From NCBI GenBank assembly GCA_016933115.1, contig JAFGBL010000210.1:1-58075 (forward strand): a stretch of 58,075 nucleotides of DNA, given 5' to 3'. Origin of the DNA: Bacteroidales bacterium. Its GTDB lineage: Bacteria > Bacteroidota > Bacteroidia > Bacteroidales > JAADJA01. The translations under genes and the position numbers were made by a program. A model generated the notes under the pieces. That model was not told the origin of the DNA, ran no database searches, and saw only the letters and a program-made list of their open reading frames with translations. Shown here piece after piece: positions 8,476-17,042 of the stretch. The first letter of the stretch is position 1. Every line of letters starts with the position of its first letter.

Positions 8476-10947
8476 ATGAATTTAAGCAGATTATTATTCT
8501 TCATTGTAGCAATTACATTTTCCACCTCAATATTTGCGCAGAGGAATTTTACCGAAGCTGCCGACAGGGACTTTGAAGACCAGAAATATTCCGTTGCAGT
8601 TGACAAATACAAAAAAGCCTACTCCAAGGTGAGGGACCGGGATGAAAAAAACCGTATCCGGTTTCAGATGGCCGAATGTTATCGACTGATGAATAATCCG
8701 AAAAGGGCTGTTGTCTATTACAAAAGCCTTTACAAAAACGACTATTACAAACAAGAGCCGATCATTCTGCTTCATTTGGGAGATATGTTCAAAGCAAACC
8801 AGGAATACGACGAAGCCATTCCTGTTTTCGAAGAATTCATGAAACTTCGTCCGGATGATCCCCGGGGCGCGGATGGAGTGAAATCCTGTAACGTACAAAA
8901 GGATATTTATGCACACCCCACCAATCATCAATTGCAAAATTTAAGGGATGTGAACTCACGTGAGGACGATTTTGCGCCCAGCTATGCCAGCGAAAACTTC
9001 AACGACCTGATATTTACATCCAACCGGGAAGGATCCACAGGAAAAGACAATGACGAATGGACCGGCATGAATTTCACCGACCTCTATTACACCCGGCAAG
9101 ACAGAAAAGGTGAATGGAGCACACCCGATCTGATCGAAAGTGAAGGTAAAATCAATACCGAAACCAACGAAGGAAATTCCACCATGAACAGCAGTTTCAC
9201 AACACTGTATTTCACACGTTGCGGAAACGAAAAAAACAAGGAATCGGGATGCCACATTTACAGTTCAAAAAGGACGGGAAGAACCTATAGTGATCCTGAA
9301 ATACTTGATTTGGGAGGCGACAGCACCTCGGCAATCGGGCATCCCACGATTTCTGAAGACGGGCTTATGATCGTTTTTGCCGCTGACTTTCCGCAGGGTT
9401 ATGGTGGTAAGGATTTATGGTTCGCCAAACGAAAAACTTCTTCGGATGAATTCGGGTTGGCCAAAAATCTTGGTCCTACAATCAACACACCCGAGGACGA
9501 ACTATTTCCATTCCTGAGGGGTGACACGGTTCTTTATTTTGCATCCAATGGCCAAATCGGGCTTGGGGGGCTGGATATTTTCAAATCCAAAAAAACGGAA
9601 AACGGATGGGATGTTCCCGTTAATTTGGGTTTTCCGGTCAATACCAATGCCGATGATTTCGCCATTGTTTTCAACCCGGAAGCCCAGGAAGAAGGCTTCT
9701 TCAGCTCCAACAGGAAGGAGTATGAAAGTGAGAGATCAAAAGGCGGTGATGACATCTGGTACTTCATAGTTCCGCCGTTAGAATTTACCCTTGCAGGTGT
9801 TGTTAAAGATGACAGAACCCTGCAATTTATCGAAGGAGCGGAGGTCGCTATGGTCGGTTCCGACGGATCTTCCATCGTTACACAAACCAATTCCATTGGC
9901 CGGTACGAATTTACTAAAGAGCAGTTTTTACCGAAAACTACTTATGAACTGGCAGTTTCAAAAGACAATTATTTCAGCGTTAAAGGATCGGTGACGACCG
10001 TTGGAGTTGAAAGAAGCAAAGATTTTGAGCGTGACTTTGTGTTACAACCTATTCCCAAAAAACCCATTGTGTTACCCGAGATTTTATATGACCTTGCAAA
10101 ATGGGATCTTAAACCACAATACCAGGACTCGCTGCAGGGACTCATTAAAACCCTGGATGAAAATCCGACCCTGGTTGTGGAACTGGCATCACACACCGAT
10201 GCCAGGGATACCGATGAGCGAAATGATATTCTCTCGCAGAAAAGGGCTCAATCCGTTGTGGACTATCTGATCCTTCGGGGAATTGATCCGGAAAGGCTCG
10301 TTGCCAAAGGTTACGGTGAAAGGGTTCCCCGGGAGCTAACAAAAAACTATTACCTGAATGGAGTTCAAATACTGGATTCGGCAACCGTTTTAACGGAAGA
10401 ATATATCAATTCACTTCCCAATAATGAGATCAGGGAATATGCACACCAATTGAACAGGAGAACCGAATTTACAGTATTGCGAAACGATTTTGTCCCCAAG
10501 GAAAAAATTGCGGATGTTACGGCTCCTAAAATAGATATTGTCGTAAATCCCGAAGCTGAGGAACATAAGGTGAAGCTCCTCAAGGATGAGGAAGGACGTT
10601 TTGGAGTGCGCTGTGAAGTAAATGGCTATCCTATCAATGTATATCTTGACCAAAGGCTAAGGCAGCCGGTTATTTGCCTGGATGATGCACTTAAATTATT
10701 GCGCGACGGAGCCATCAGCAAGGATGATTTCGCGGGTGATCCCTCTGAAGTACTGGCCAATTCAACCATTCAGGACAATGCAGTTTTCCTGGTCGAAGAG
10801 GTGAAAATTGAGAGAAATTACATCACCATGTTCGAGGTAACCGTAAGCCACAAACTTCAAAAAGGATTTTACCTCGATACAGATACCTTTTCCATGATCG
10901 GCAAATATAAAATTGACGAGGAATCGGGATTCCTGATTTTTGAATAG
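8476..10947 (+). CDS. PorE-like TPR/PD40/OmpA protein with C-terminal degenerate retropepsin-like domain
   Basis: 823 residues. Signal peptide 1-20 (TFSTSIFA-QR). TPR-like helices about 25-130, PD40/WD40-like beta-propeller blades about 155-430 (DLIFTSNREGS, LYFTRCG, DLWFAKR, LYFASNGQIGLGGLDIF, GFFSSNR), carboxypeptidase-regulatory-like domain about 435-520, OmpA peptidoglycan-binding domain about 530-670 (ELASHTDARDTDERND, LSQKRAQSVVDYLILRGI). This order matches PorE, which anchors the T9SS to peptidoglycan in P. gingivalis, as far as I recall. About 120 further residues follow. They line up with the retropepsin-like clan AA proteases of Bacteroidota: a VNGYPINVYLD strand where the active DTGA loop should be, then DDALKLLRDGAISKDDF and a final IGKYKIDEESGFLIF strand. 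The catalytic DTG is replaced by DQR, so the domain should be inactive. A hairpin terminator follows. Confidence 0.85.
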   Translation: MNLSRLLFFIVAITFSTSIFAQRNFTEAADRDFEDQKYSVAVDKYKKAYSKVRDRDEKNRIRFQMAECYRLMNNPKRAVVYYKSLYKNDYYKQEPIILLHLGDMFKANQEYDEAIPVFEEFMKLRPDDPRGADGVKSCNVQKDIYAHPTNHQLQNLRDVNSREDDFAPSYASENFNDLIFTSNREGSTGKDNDEWTGMNFTDLYYTRQDRKGEWSTPDLIESEGKINTETNEGNSTMNSSFTTLYFTRCGNEKNKESGCHIYSSKRTGRTYSDPEILDLGGDSTSAIGHPTISEDGLMIVFAADFPQGYGGKDLWFAKRKTSSDEFGLAKNLGPTINTPEDELFPFLRGDTVLYFASNGQIGLGGLDIFKSKKTENGWDVPVNLGFPVNTNADDFAIVFNPEAQEEGFFSSNRKEYESERSKGGDDIWYFIVPPLEFTLAGVVKDDRTLQFIEGAEVAMVGSDGSSIVTQTNSIGRYEFTKEQFLPKTTYELAVSKDNYFSVKGSVTTVGVERSKDFERDFVLQPIPKKPIVLPEILYDLAKWDLKPQYQDSLQGLIKTLDENPTLVVELASHTDARDTDERNDILSQKRAQSVVDYLILRGIDPERLVAKGYGERVPRELTKNYYLNGVQILDSATVLTEEYINSLPNNEIREYAHQLNRRTEFTVLRNDFVPKEKIADVTAPKIDIVVNPEAEEHKVKLLKDEEGRFGVRCEVNGYPINVYLDQRLRQPVICLDDALKLLRDGAISKDDFAGDPSEVLANSTIQDNAVFLVEEVKIERNYITMFEVTVSHKLQKGFYLDTDTFSMIGKYKIDEESGFLIFE

Positions 10948-10970
10948 CATTCACTAATAATATAATATTT

Positions 10971-11004
10971 AGGCAATTGCATATTTCTGTAATTGCCTAT
11001 TTTT
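10971..11004 (+). terminator. Intrinsic terminator of the OmpA-family gene
   Basis: AGGCAATTGCA (10971-10981) pairs with TGTAATTGCCT (10988-10998), 11 bp with one G-U pair and a 6-nt loop, followed by A and five T. It lies 23 bases after the stop codon. The same bases contain the next gene's promoter. Confidence 0.6.
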
Positions 11005-11005
11005 G
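10977..11005 (+). promoter_or_regulatory. Bacteroidota-type promoter for the MBOAT gene
   Basis: TTG at 10977-10979 and TATTTTTG at 10998-11005 are separated by 18 bases. Transcription should start near 11012, leaving a leader of about 20 bases before the ATG at 11033. It overlaps the terminator hairpin almost completely. Confidence 0.6.
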
Positions 11006-11032
11006 CTATATAACATGTGAGTAAAAGAACAG

Positions 11033-12484
11033 ATGCAATTTAATTCCATCACTTTTCTGGTCTTTTTGCCAATCGTTTTTGCAGTTTATCACTGGATTCC
11101 ATCTAGTAAAATCCGATCACAAAACATATTGCTGCTCATTGCCAGTTATATGTTTTATGGTTGGTGGGACTGGCACTTTCTTGGATTGATATTTATCAGT
11201 TCAATAACCGATTACCTGGTTGGATTGGAAATGGGAAAAGCCATACAAATCCATAAAAGAAAATTCCTTCTTTTAGTCAGTATCGTAACTAATTTGGGAA
11301 TTCTCGGATTTTTCAAATATTTCAACTTTTTTATCGATTCTTTTGTTGACTTGCTTTCCCTCTTTCATATGAATACGAATTACAGCACGTTGCAAATCAT
11401 CCTTCCGGTAGGGATCAGTTTCTATACCTTTCAAACCCTCAGTTATACGATCGACATTTATAAAAATAAAATAAAACCTACAAAGGATATTATTGCGTTC
11501 TTCGCCTTTGTTGCCTTCTTTCCGCAGCTGGTAGCCGGCCCCATCGAACGAGCAGCCAGCTTGTTACCTCAATTTCTCAATTCCAGGAAATTCCAATATG
11601 GACAGGTTGTAGATGGGTTACGTTTGATGATGTGGGGATTTTTTAAAAAAATGGTTATCGCGGATCGATTAGCTGCATATGTCGATCTCATTTACAGCAA
11701 TCCCGATCAATATAAAGGAATTGGCATCGTGATCGGAACCGTGTTTTTTGCATTCCAGATATATTGTGATTTTTCAGGATATTCTGATATTGCCATTGGA
11801 ACCGCTAAACTTTTCGGTTTTAACCTTATGACCAATTTTCAGACACCTTATTTTTCAGCATCCTTCAGGGAGTTCTGGCGCAGGTGGCATATTTCCCTTT
11901 CTACGTGGTTCAGAGATTACCTTTATATCCCTTTGGGTGGAAACAGGGTGAGTCAAAACCGTTGGTTTTTCAATATCATATTTACTTTCACCATTTCCGG
12001 TTTGTGGCACGGAGCGAATCTGACATTTATTTTCTGGGGATTAATTCATGGTTTTTTACTCGGACTGGAAATTATTTTGGGAAAATATTCAAGCTATTAT
12101 TCAAATATGTTCCGCCCGGTTAAAGTAATTTTTGTCTTTGCCCTGGTTTGCCTTACATGGATCTTTTTCAGGGCTGAAAGTATTGAGAAAGCATTCAACA
12201 TGATCAATTATTCTTTTGAATTCCCGAATCAGGTACTTCATCTTGATTCTTTAGCCTCAGTCTTTACCGATATTTTTATAAACAAGGTGGATTCCATTGC
12301 GATTTTAATTTCCGGTATGGTGTTTTTCATCGTTGAGTGGAGATTGGGTAAAAGTTCTTTTGAAAAGGTTATTGTTAAAGTTCCGGGATATTTGCGTTGG
12401 CCGGCCTATTACCTTCTGATCGGATGGATCCTGATTTTCGGAATTTATAAAGTGGCTCCCAGTTTTATATACTTTCAATTCTGA
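11033..12484 (+). CDS. MBOAT-family membrane O-acyltransferase (AlgI-like)
   Basis: 483 residues with about eleven membrane helices. Family marks are FREFWRRWHISLSTWFRDYL with IPLGG, and SGLWHGANLTFIFWG. The predicted catalytic histidine is His326 in LWHGAN, with a second conserved His339 in LIHGF. AlgI-type enzymes pass acyl groups, usually acetyl, across the inner membrane to extracellular polysaccharide. The partner gene for the transfer step follows with a one-base overlap (TGATG), so the two form a functional pair. No polysaccharide export genes are adjacent, so the glycan that is modified cannot be named. Length is normal for the family. Confidence 0.9.
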   Translation: MQFNSITFLVFLPIVFAVYHWIPSSKIRSQNILLLIASYMFYGWWDWHFLGLIFISSITDYLVGLEMGKAIQIHKRKFLLLVSIVTNLGILGFFKYFNFFIDSFVDLLSLFHMNTNYSTLQIILPVGISFYTFQTLSYTIDIYKNKIKPTKDIIAFFAFVAFFPQLVAGPIERAASLLPQFLNSRKFQYGQVVDGLRLMMWGFFKKMVIADRLAAYVDLIYSNPDQYKGIGIVIGTVFFAFQIYCDFSGYSDIAIGTAKLFGFNLMTNFQTPYFSASFREFWRRWHISLSTWFRDYLYIPLGGNRVSQNRWFFNIIFTFTISGLWHGANLTFIFWGLIHGFLLGLEIILGKYSSYYSNMFRPVKVIFVFALVCLTWIFFRAESIEKAFNMINYSFEFPNQVLHLDSLASVFTDIFINKVDSIAILISGMVFFIVEWRLGKSSFEKVIVKVPGYLRWPAYYLLIGWILIFGIYKVAPSFIYFQF

Positions 12485-13458
12485 TGAGGAAGTTGTTTAT
12501 AAAAATATCGTTATTTCTAATCCCTTTTATGATGGGTATTATCGTACTTTTTATTTTGCCCTATAACCGGTATTTTGCCTATCATTTATTAAAAGATGAC
12601 TGCTACAATCATGCTTCCTGGACGCATGATAGGATATTTATCAATCCTGTACCTGTCGATGTTGCCTTTTTCGGATCATCCAGAACCATACACGCAATAT
12701 GGGAAGACAAAATTGAAGAAAAGCTGAATCGAAATTTACAGGATTCTATCCATTTGTTGAATCTTGGTTATTGTCGCCTTGGCAGAAACCTTCAATTGGT
12801 ATTATTAAAAGATCTCTTGAAAACAAAATCACCCGGAATGATTATCATGGAGGTTAGGGCCCGGGAAAACAGGTACAGCCATCCGGTTTTCCCTCACCTG
12901 GCTGAAACCAATGAGGTACTGAAACCTGTCGTTTTTTACAACCGGGATATTTTTTCTGACTTTTACCTGGCATTAATAAGCAGGCTGGAATATATAAGAT
13001 CACTTTTTTTTGGAAGTATTGATAATACTCAGCAGCCGGATCTGGATACCTTTGGATATGGGGCATCGTCGGATACCGCTAATTTCCAACTATTGAATGA
13101 TTCCAAAATCAATAAGATGAATAAGTATAAAAACATCTCAAACACTGATAATTTCCATAACCGCTATCCTCACAAATACCTGGAAAGGATTCATCACATT
13201 GCAGAAGGCAGGAATATCAAAATGGTTTTTCTATTTGTTCCATCCTATGGATTGCCTATAACTCAGCCCATAAACATTGAATTGTACCAGGAAATGGGTG
13301 AAGTTTGGATACCTCCACATGAAATATTTTCCAATCCCAATAACTGGATGGACACGGAGCACCTGAATGACAACGGGGCTAAGGAGATGTCGTATTTTAT
13401 TGCTGAAAGACTCCGTGATACATTTTTGAACCGCGAGTTACCAGACAATTCAAATTAA
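12484..13458 (+). CDS. SGNH-hydrolase-fold partner of the MBOAT protein (DltD/AlgX-like role)
   Basis: 324 residues. One N-terminal membrane helix (about 7-27), then a periplasmic domain. Block I of the SGNH fold is seen as FFGSSRTIHAI with the likely nucleophile Ser66, and block V as DTEHLNDNG with Asp290 and His293. The family removes or transfers acyl groups on glycans; coupled to an MBOAT protein it usually completes O-acetylation on the outer side of the membrane. The start codon shares a base with the stop codon of the MBOAT gene, which implies translational coupling. The substrate is unknown. The asparagine block III is not obvious to me by eye. Confidence 0.75.
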   Translation: MRKLFIKISLFLIPFMMGIIVLFILPYNRYFAYHLLKDDCYNHASWTHDRIFINPVPVDVAFFGSSRTIHAIWEDKIEEKLNRNLQDSIHLLNLGYCRLGRNLQLVLLKDLLKTKSPGMIIMEVRARENRYSHPVFPHLAETNEVLKPVVFYNRDIFSDFYLALISRLEYIRSLFFGSIDNTQQPDLDTFGYGASSDTANFQLLNDSKINKMNKYKNISNTDNFHNRYPHKYLERIHHIAEGRNIKMVFLFVPSYGLPITQPINIELYQEMGEVWIPPHEIFSNPNNWMDTEHLNDNGAKEMSYFIAERLRDTFLNRELPDNSN

Positions 13459-13479
13459 AGAATTAATTTTGACCCGCAT

Positions 13480-14646
13480 ATGGCCGAAAATCTAAAATAC
13501 AACCAAAGGGGTGTTTCCGCCTCCAAAGAAGATGTGCATAAAGCCATAAGTAAAATAGACAAAGGCCTCTATCCAAATGCATTTTGTAAAATCATCCCCG
13601 ACATTCTGGGAAACGATCCAAATTATTGCAACATCATGCACGCTGATGGGGCAGGCACCAAATCATCACTGGCTTATGTTTATTGGAGAGAAACCGGAGA
13701 CTTGTCGGTTTGGAAAGGGATTGCACAGGATGCCGTTGTGATGAACCTGGACGATTTGATTTGTGTCGGTGCCGTCGATAATATCGTCCTTTCTTCTACT
13801 ATCGGGAGGAATAAAAATAAGGTTCCGGGTGAGGTGATATCGGCCATCATCAATGGAACGGAAGCGTTTTTACAACAAATGCGCGATCTGGGTATCGGCA
13901 TTCATTCCGCAGGCGGTGAAACTGCCGATGTTGGTGACCTGGTTCGAACTATAATCGTTGATTCAACGGTTACTGCCAGGATGAAACGAAACAGGGTAAT
14001 CGAAAACCATATACAGGACGGTGATGTGATTATCGGGTTGGCATCATTTGGCAAAGCAACCTACGAAAATGAATTTAACGGCGGCATGGGATCCAACGGG
14101 TTGACATCTGCCAGGCACGATGTTTTTAGCAAATTTATTGCCTTAAACTATCCTGAAAGTTTCGATCCGTTTATACCGGAGGAACTGGTTTATTCGGGTT
14201 CGAAAAAGCTGACAGAACCTTCGGGGGTCGAAGGTTTGGATTACGGCAAACTGGTTCTCTCCCCCACCCGAACATTTGCACCAGTCATTAAAACTATTTT
14301 TGAAGAATATTTCGAACAAATCCACGGATTGATCCATTGCAGCGGTGGTGCACAAACCAAGGTTTTGAATTTTGCAGATAAACTGGAAATCGTCAAGGAT
14401 AACATGTTCCCTATTCCCCCCTTGTTTAGACTGATCCGGGAAGAATCGGGGACACCCTGGCAGGAAATGTACAAAGTGTTTAACATGGGCCACCGCCTCG
14501 AAATTTACCTTCCCCAAAAATTCGCTGACAATATCATTCAAATCTCTCGAAGTTTCAATGTAGATGCAAGGATCATTGGGCATTGCAGAAAATCTTCCGT
14601 AAAATCGCTGACCATCCGGTCTGAATTTGGAGCGTTTACATATTGA
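13480..14646 (+). CDS. purM: Phosphoribosylformylglycinamidine cyclo-ligase (AIR synthase)
   Basis: 388 residues. AIR synthase N-terminal domain about 40-190 (HADGAGTKSSLAYVYW, MNLDDLICVGA) and C-terminal domain about 200-375 (VIGLASFGKATYENEFNGGM, GLIHCSGGAQTKVLNFAD, NMGHRLEIYLP). It closes the imidazole ring in purine synthesis, using ATP to turn formylglycinamidine ribotide into aminoimidazole ribotide, in the cytoplasm. It is somewhat longer than the enterobacterial enzyme (about 345 residues), as in other Bacteroidota. No other purine gene is nearby. A TAATTTTG motif at 13464-13471, just before the ATG, could be a -7 element, but would leave almost no leader. Confidence 0.85.
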   Translation: MAENLKYNQRGVSASKEDVHKAISKIDKGLYPNAFCKIIPDILGNDPNYCNIMHADGAGTKSSLAYVYWRETGDLSVWKGIAQDAVVMNLDDLICVGAVDNIVLSSTIGRNKNKVPGEVISAIINGTEAFLQQMRDLGIGIHSAGGETADVGDLVRTIIVDSTVTARMKRNRVIENHIQDGDVIIGLASFGKATYENEFNGGMGSNGLTSARHDVFSKFIALNYPESFDPFIPEELVYSGSKKLTEPSGVEGLDYGKLVLSPTRTFAPVIKTIFEEYFEQIHGLIHCSGGAQTKVLNFADKLEIVKDNMFPIPPLFRLIREESGTPWQEMYKVFNMGHRLEIYLPQKFADNIIQISRSFNVDARIIGHCRKSSVKSLTIRSEFGAFTY

Positions 14647-14690
14647 GCCACAATGTTATCGGGCACTTAATCGTTTTAGCTTAAAATAAA

Positions 14691-14698
14691 TACCTTTG
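14691..14698 (+). promoter_or_regulatory. Bacteroidota -7 element (TACCTTTG)
   Basis: Exact TAnnTTTG match 16 bases before the ATG at 14715, in the 68-base gap after purM. Confidence 0.5.
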
Positions 14699-14714
14699 CA
14701 TTAAATAATGGAGC

Positions 14715-14981
14715 ATGAAAATCGTCTTTTTCAGGATACCCAAACCGAAGCAATTCAATTATCCTCCGCGTTATTACGATGAGGAAAAGGAGCGCAGGGA
14801 ACTACGGAAAAGGGAATTGGGTTTGACCGGCGACGGAAACATGGATTTCCGGTCACAGGTTGGAACCAGTTGGAGAAGGCTGAGACAATCAAACCACTCA
14901 AGGCAAAAAAAAGCCAATATGAGCGTTCTGATCTATCTGCTGATTGCAGCCATGCTGATTTACTTTATATTTTTTACCTGA
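14715..14981 (+). CDS. Small tail-anchored membrane protein, 88 aa (hypothetical)
   Basis: A strongly basic and charged N-terminal 65 residues (PPRYYDEEKERRELRKRELG, SWRRLRQSN, RQKKAN) followed by one C-terminal membrane helix (about 70-87, VLIYLLIAAMLIYFIFF). Topology is probably cytoplasmic head with a tail anchor. It has its own promoter-like element and sits between purM and mutL. I believe proteins of this shape occur next to mutL and rhomboid genes in other Bacteroidota, but no function is known to me. Confidence 0.7.
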   Translation: MKIVFFRIPKPKQFNYPPRYYDEEKERRELRKRELGLTGDGNMDFRSQVGTSWRRLRQSNHSRQKKANMSVLIYLLIAAMLIYFIFFT

Positions 14982-15202
14982 TACCATCATATCAATTCCA
15001 GAGGGTGATGCTACTGAAATAGTAAAACATTAAGAGAAAAACGACAATTTACTGTTAACCGGAATGCGAAGAATAACTGTTTATTATTTCTTAAATTTTC
15101 CCAATAAAAAGCTTGACGGCTACAAATTTATTTTCAACTTTGGTACGGTAATCGATAAAGCAATTGACCAAACTGGATTGAGAAAAAAACCGAGTGAAGT
15201 TT

Positions 15203-17038
15203 ATGCCTGATGTGATTCATCTTTTACCGGACTCTGTTGCAAACCAGATCGCTGCCGGGGAGGTTATCCAACGGCCGGCTTCTGCCGTAAAGGAATTACT
15301 CGAAAATGCCATTGATGCAGGTGCCGATGAAATCAGCCTGGTGATAAAAGATGCCGGAAAAACACTTATTCAAGTGATCGACAACGGCTGCGGCATGTCG
15401 GAAACCGATGCGCGGATGGCCTTTGAACGGCATGCAACATCCAAAATACAGGAAGCAAATGACCTGTTTGCGATCCGAACCCTGGGATTCCGGGGTGAAG
15501 CACTGGCATCCATTGCAGCCATCGCACAGGTAGAACTCAAATCGAAACGTACGGAAGACGAATTGGGAACTTGTATCAACATCGCGGCATCACAAGTGAA
15601 AAAGCAAGAACCTTGTGCCGGACAAAATGGCACTTCCATTTCCATTAAAAATCTTTTCTTTAATATTCCGGCCCGAAGGAAATTTCTCAAATCCAACACA
15701 ACCGAACTGAGGCATATCATTGATGAATTTCATAGGGTCACACTCGTTAATCCGGAGATTAAATTTTCATTTTTCAACGAAAACCGGCCTTTGTTTACTT
15801 TGGGAAAAGCCAACATGAAGCAACGCATCGTGGCATTGATGGGGCAAGCCTACAACAGCCGGTTGATCCCGGTCAGCCAGGATTCGGATGTGATCAATAT
15901 TTCAGGTTTTATCGGCAAACCTGAGTTTGCAAGAAAAACGAGGGGTGAACAATTTTTCTTTGTCAACGGAAGGTTTATTAAGCATCCATACCTGAACCAC
16001 GCAGTCGACAATGCTTACAAAGAGCTGATCACAGGCGATTCATTTCCTTCCTATTTCATCTTTTTTACAATTGACCCAAAGGAAATTGACATCAACATCC
16101 ACCCGACCAAGACGGAGGTTAATTTCCAGAACAACCAGGTGATCTATGCCATTCTGGGATCGACAATCAAGCAATCACTGGGCAAGTTTAGCATTACTCC
16201 ATCCATCGATTTTGACAGTGAACCATCCATCGATTTTTCAAAAATTTCTCTAAATAAATCAGCCTCTACGCCCACTATAAAAATCAACCCCGATTACAAC
16301 CCGTTTGAAACAAAAAACAATCAAAAGGAATTTCCAAAACAGAAATCGAAAACCACCGATAATTGGGAAAAATTATATCCGGGGATTGACCTCCTTCCAA
16401 AAAGTAGTGAACAGGATGAACGAACTCCTGCCGGGAATTCCATTTCATTCATGGGCGTTGAACCGGAAGATAAAAAAACCAGTGAAACCTTATATCAGTT
16501 GCATAACCGCTTCATTATAGCTACCGTTAAATCGGGGCTGATGGTTATCAACAAGCAACGGGCCTATGAAAAAATTCTGTACGAGCGGTTTTTAACATCC
16601 CTCGAATCCGGGAAAAGCAGCTCGCAGCAATTGCTGTTTCCTTCTACAATCAATTTTTCACAGGGTGATTTGGAAATTTTGCATGAAATTGAGAACGAAT
16701 TGAAAATGATCGGATTCGATTTTGAAACATTCGGTAAAAACACAATAATAATCAACGGAGCACCTTCCGGAGTGAACAATTCGGAAATCGGTGATGTTCT
16801 GGAAAGTATTATTGAAAACACCAAAAGAAACCTGAAAGAGATAAAAATTGACAAAAAAATTAATTTAGCAAAATCCATGGCGGCTAAACTGGCTCCCAGA
16901 TATGGCAAAACACTTCAGGAGAGTGAGCTTCGGTCGCTAATCGACCGGTTGTTTGCCTGTCGTGCACCCGAATATACACCGGATGGGAAACCCGTTTTGA
17001 GGATCATTACCATGGATGAACTGGAACAAAAATTTTAA
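15203..17038 (+). CDS. mutL: DNA mismatch repair protein MutL
   Basis: 611 residues from ATG; a GTG three codons earlier is possible, but MPDVIHLLPDSVANQIAAGE is the usual family start. The GHKL ATPase domain carries the three expected motifs: ENAIDAGA, DNGCGMS and TLGFRGEALASI. The transducer domain follows to about 330, then a polar linker and a C-terminal dimerisation domain from about 430. MutL couples mismatch recognition by MutS to strand removal. In species without MutH the C-terminal domain is a nuclease with a DQHAxxE-type motif. Here the corresponding segment reads INKQRAYEKILYERF (Asn450 in the Asp position), and the C-terminal CPHGRP motif reads TPDGKP. Endonuclease activity is therefore doubtful. 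The next gene starts five bases after the stop. Confidence 0.93.
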   Translation: MPDVIHLLPDSVANQIAAGEVIQRPASAVKELLENAIDAGADEISLVIKDAGKTLIQVIDNGCGMSETDARMAFERHATSKIQEANDLFAIRTLGFRGEALASIAAIAQVELKSKRTEDELGTCINIAASQVKKQEPCAGQNGTSISIKNLFFNIPARRKFLKSNTTELRHIIDEFHRVTLVNPEIKFSFFNENRPLFTLGKANMKQRIVALMGQAYNSRLIPVSQDSDVINISGFIGKPEFARKTRGEQFFFVNGRFIKHPYLNHAVDNAYKELITGDSFPSYFIFFTIDPKEIDINIHPTKTEVNFQNNQVIYAILGSTIKQSLGKFSITPSIDFDSEPSIDFSKISLNKSASTPTIKINPDYNPFETKNNQKEFPKQKSKTTDNWEKLYPGIDLLPKSSEQDERTPAGNSISFMGVEPEDKKTSETLYQLHNRFIIATVKSGLMVINKQRAYEKILYERFLTSLESGKSSSQQLLFPSTINFSQGDLEILHEIENELKMIGFDFETFGKNTIIINGAPSGVNNSEIGDVLESIIENTKRNLKEIKIDKKINLAKSMAAKLAPRYGKTLQESELRSLIDRLFACRAPEYTPDGKPVLRIITMDELEQKF

Positions 17039-17042
17039 AAGC

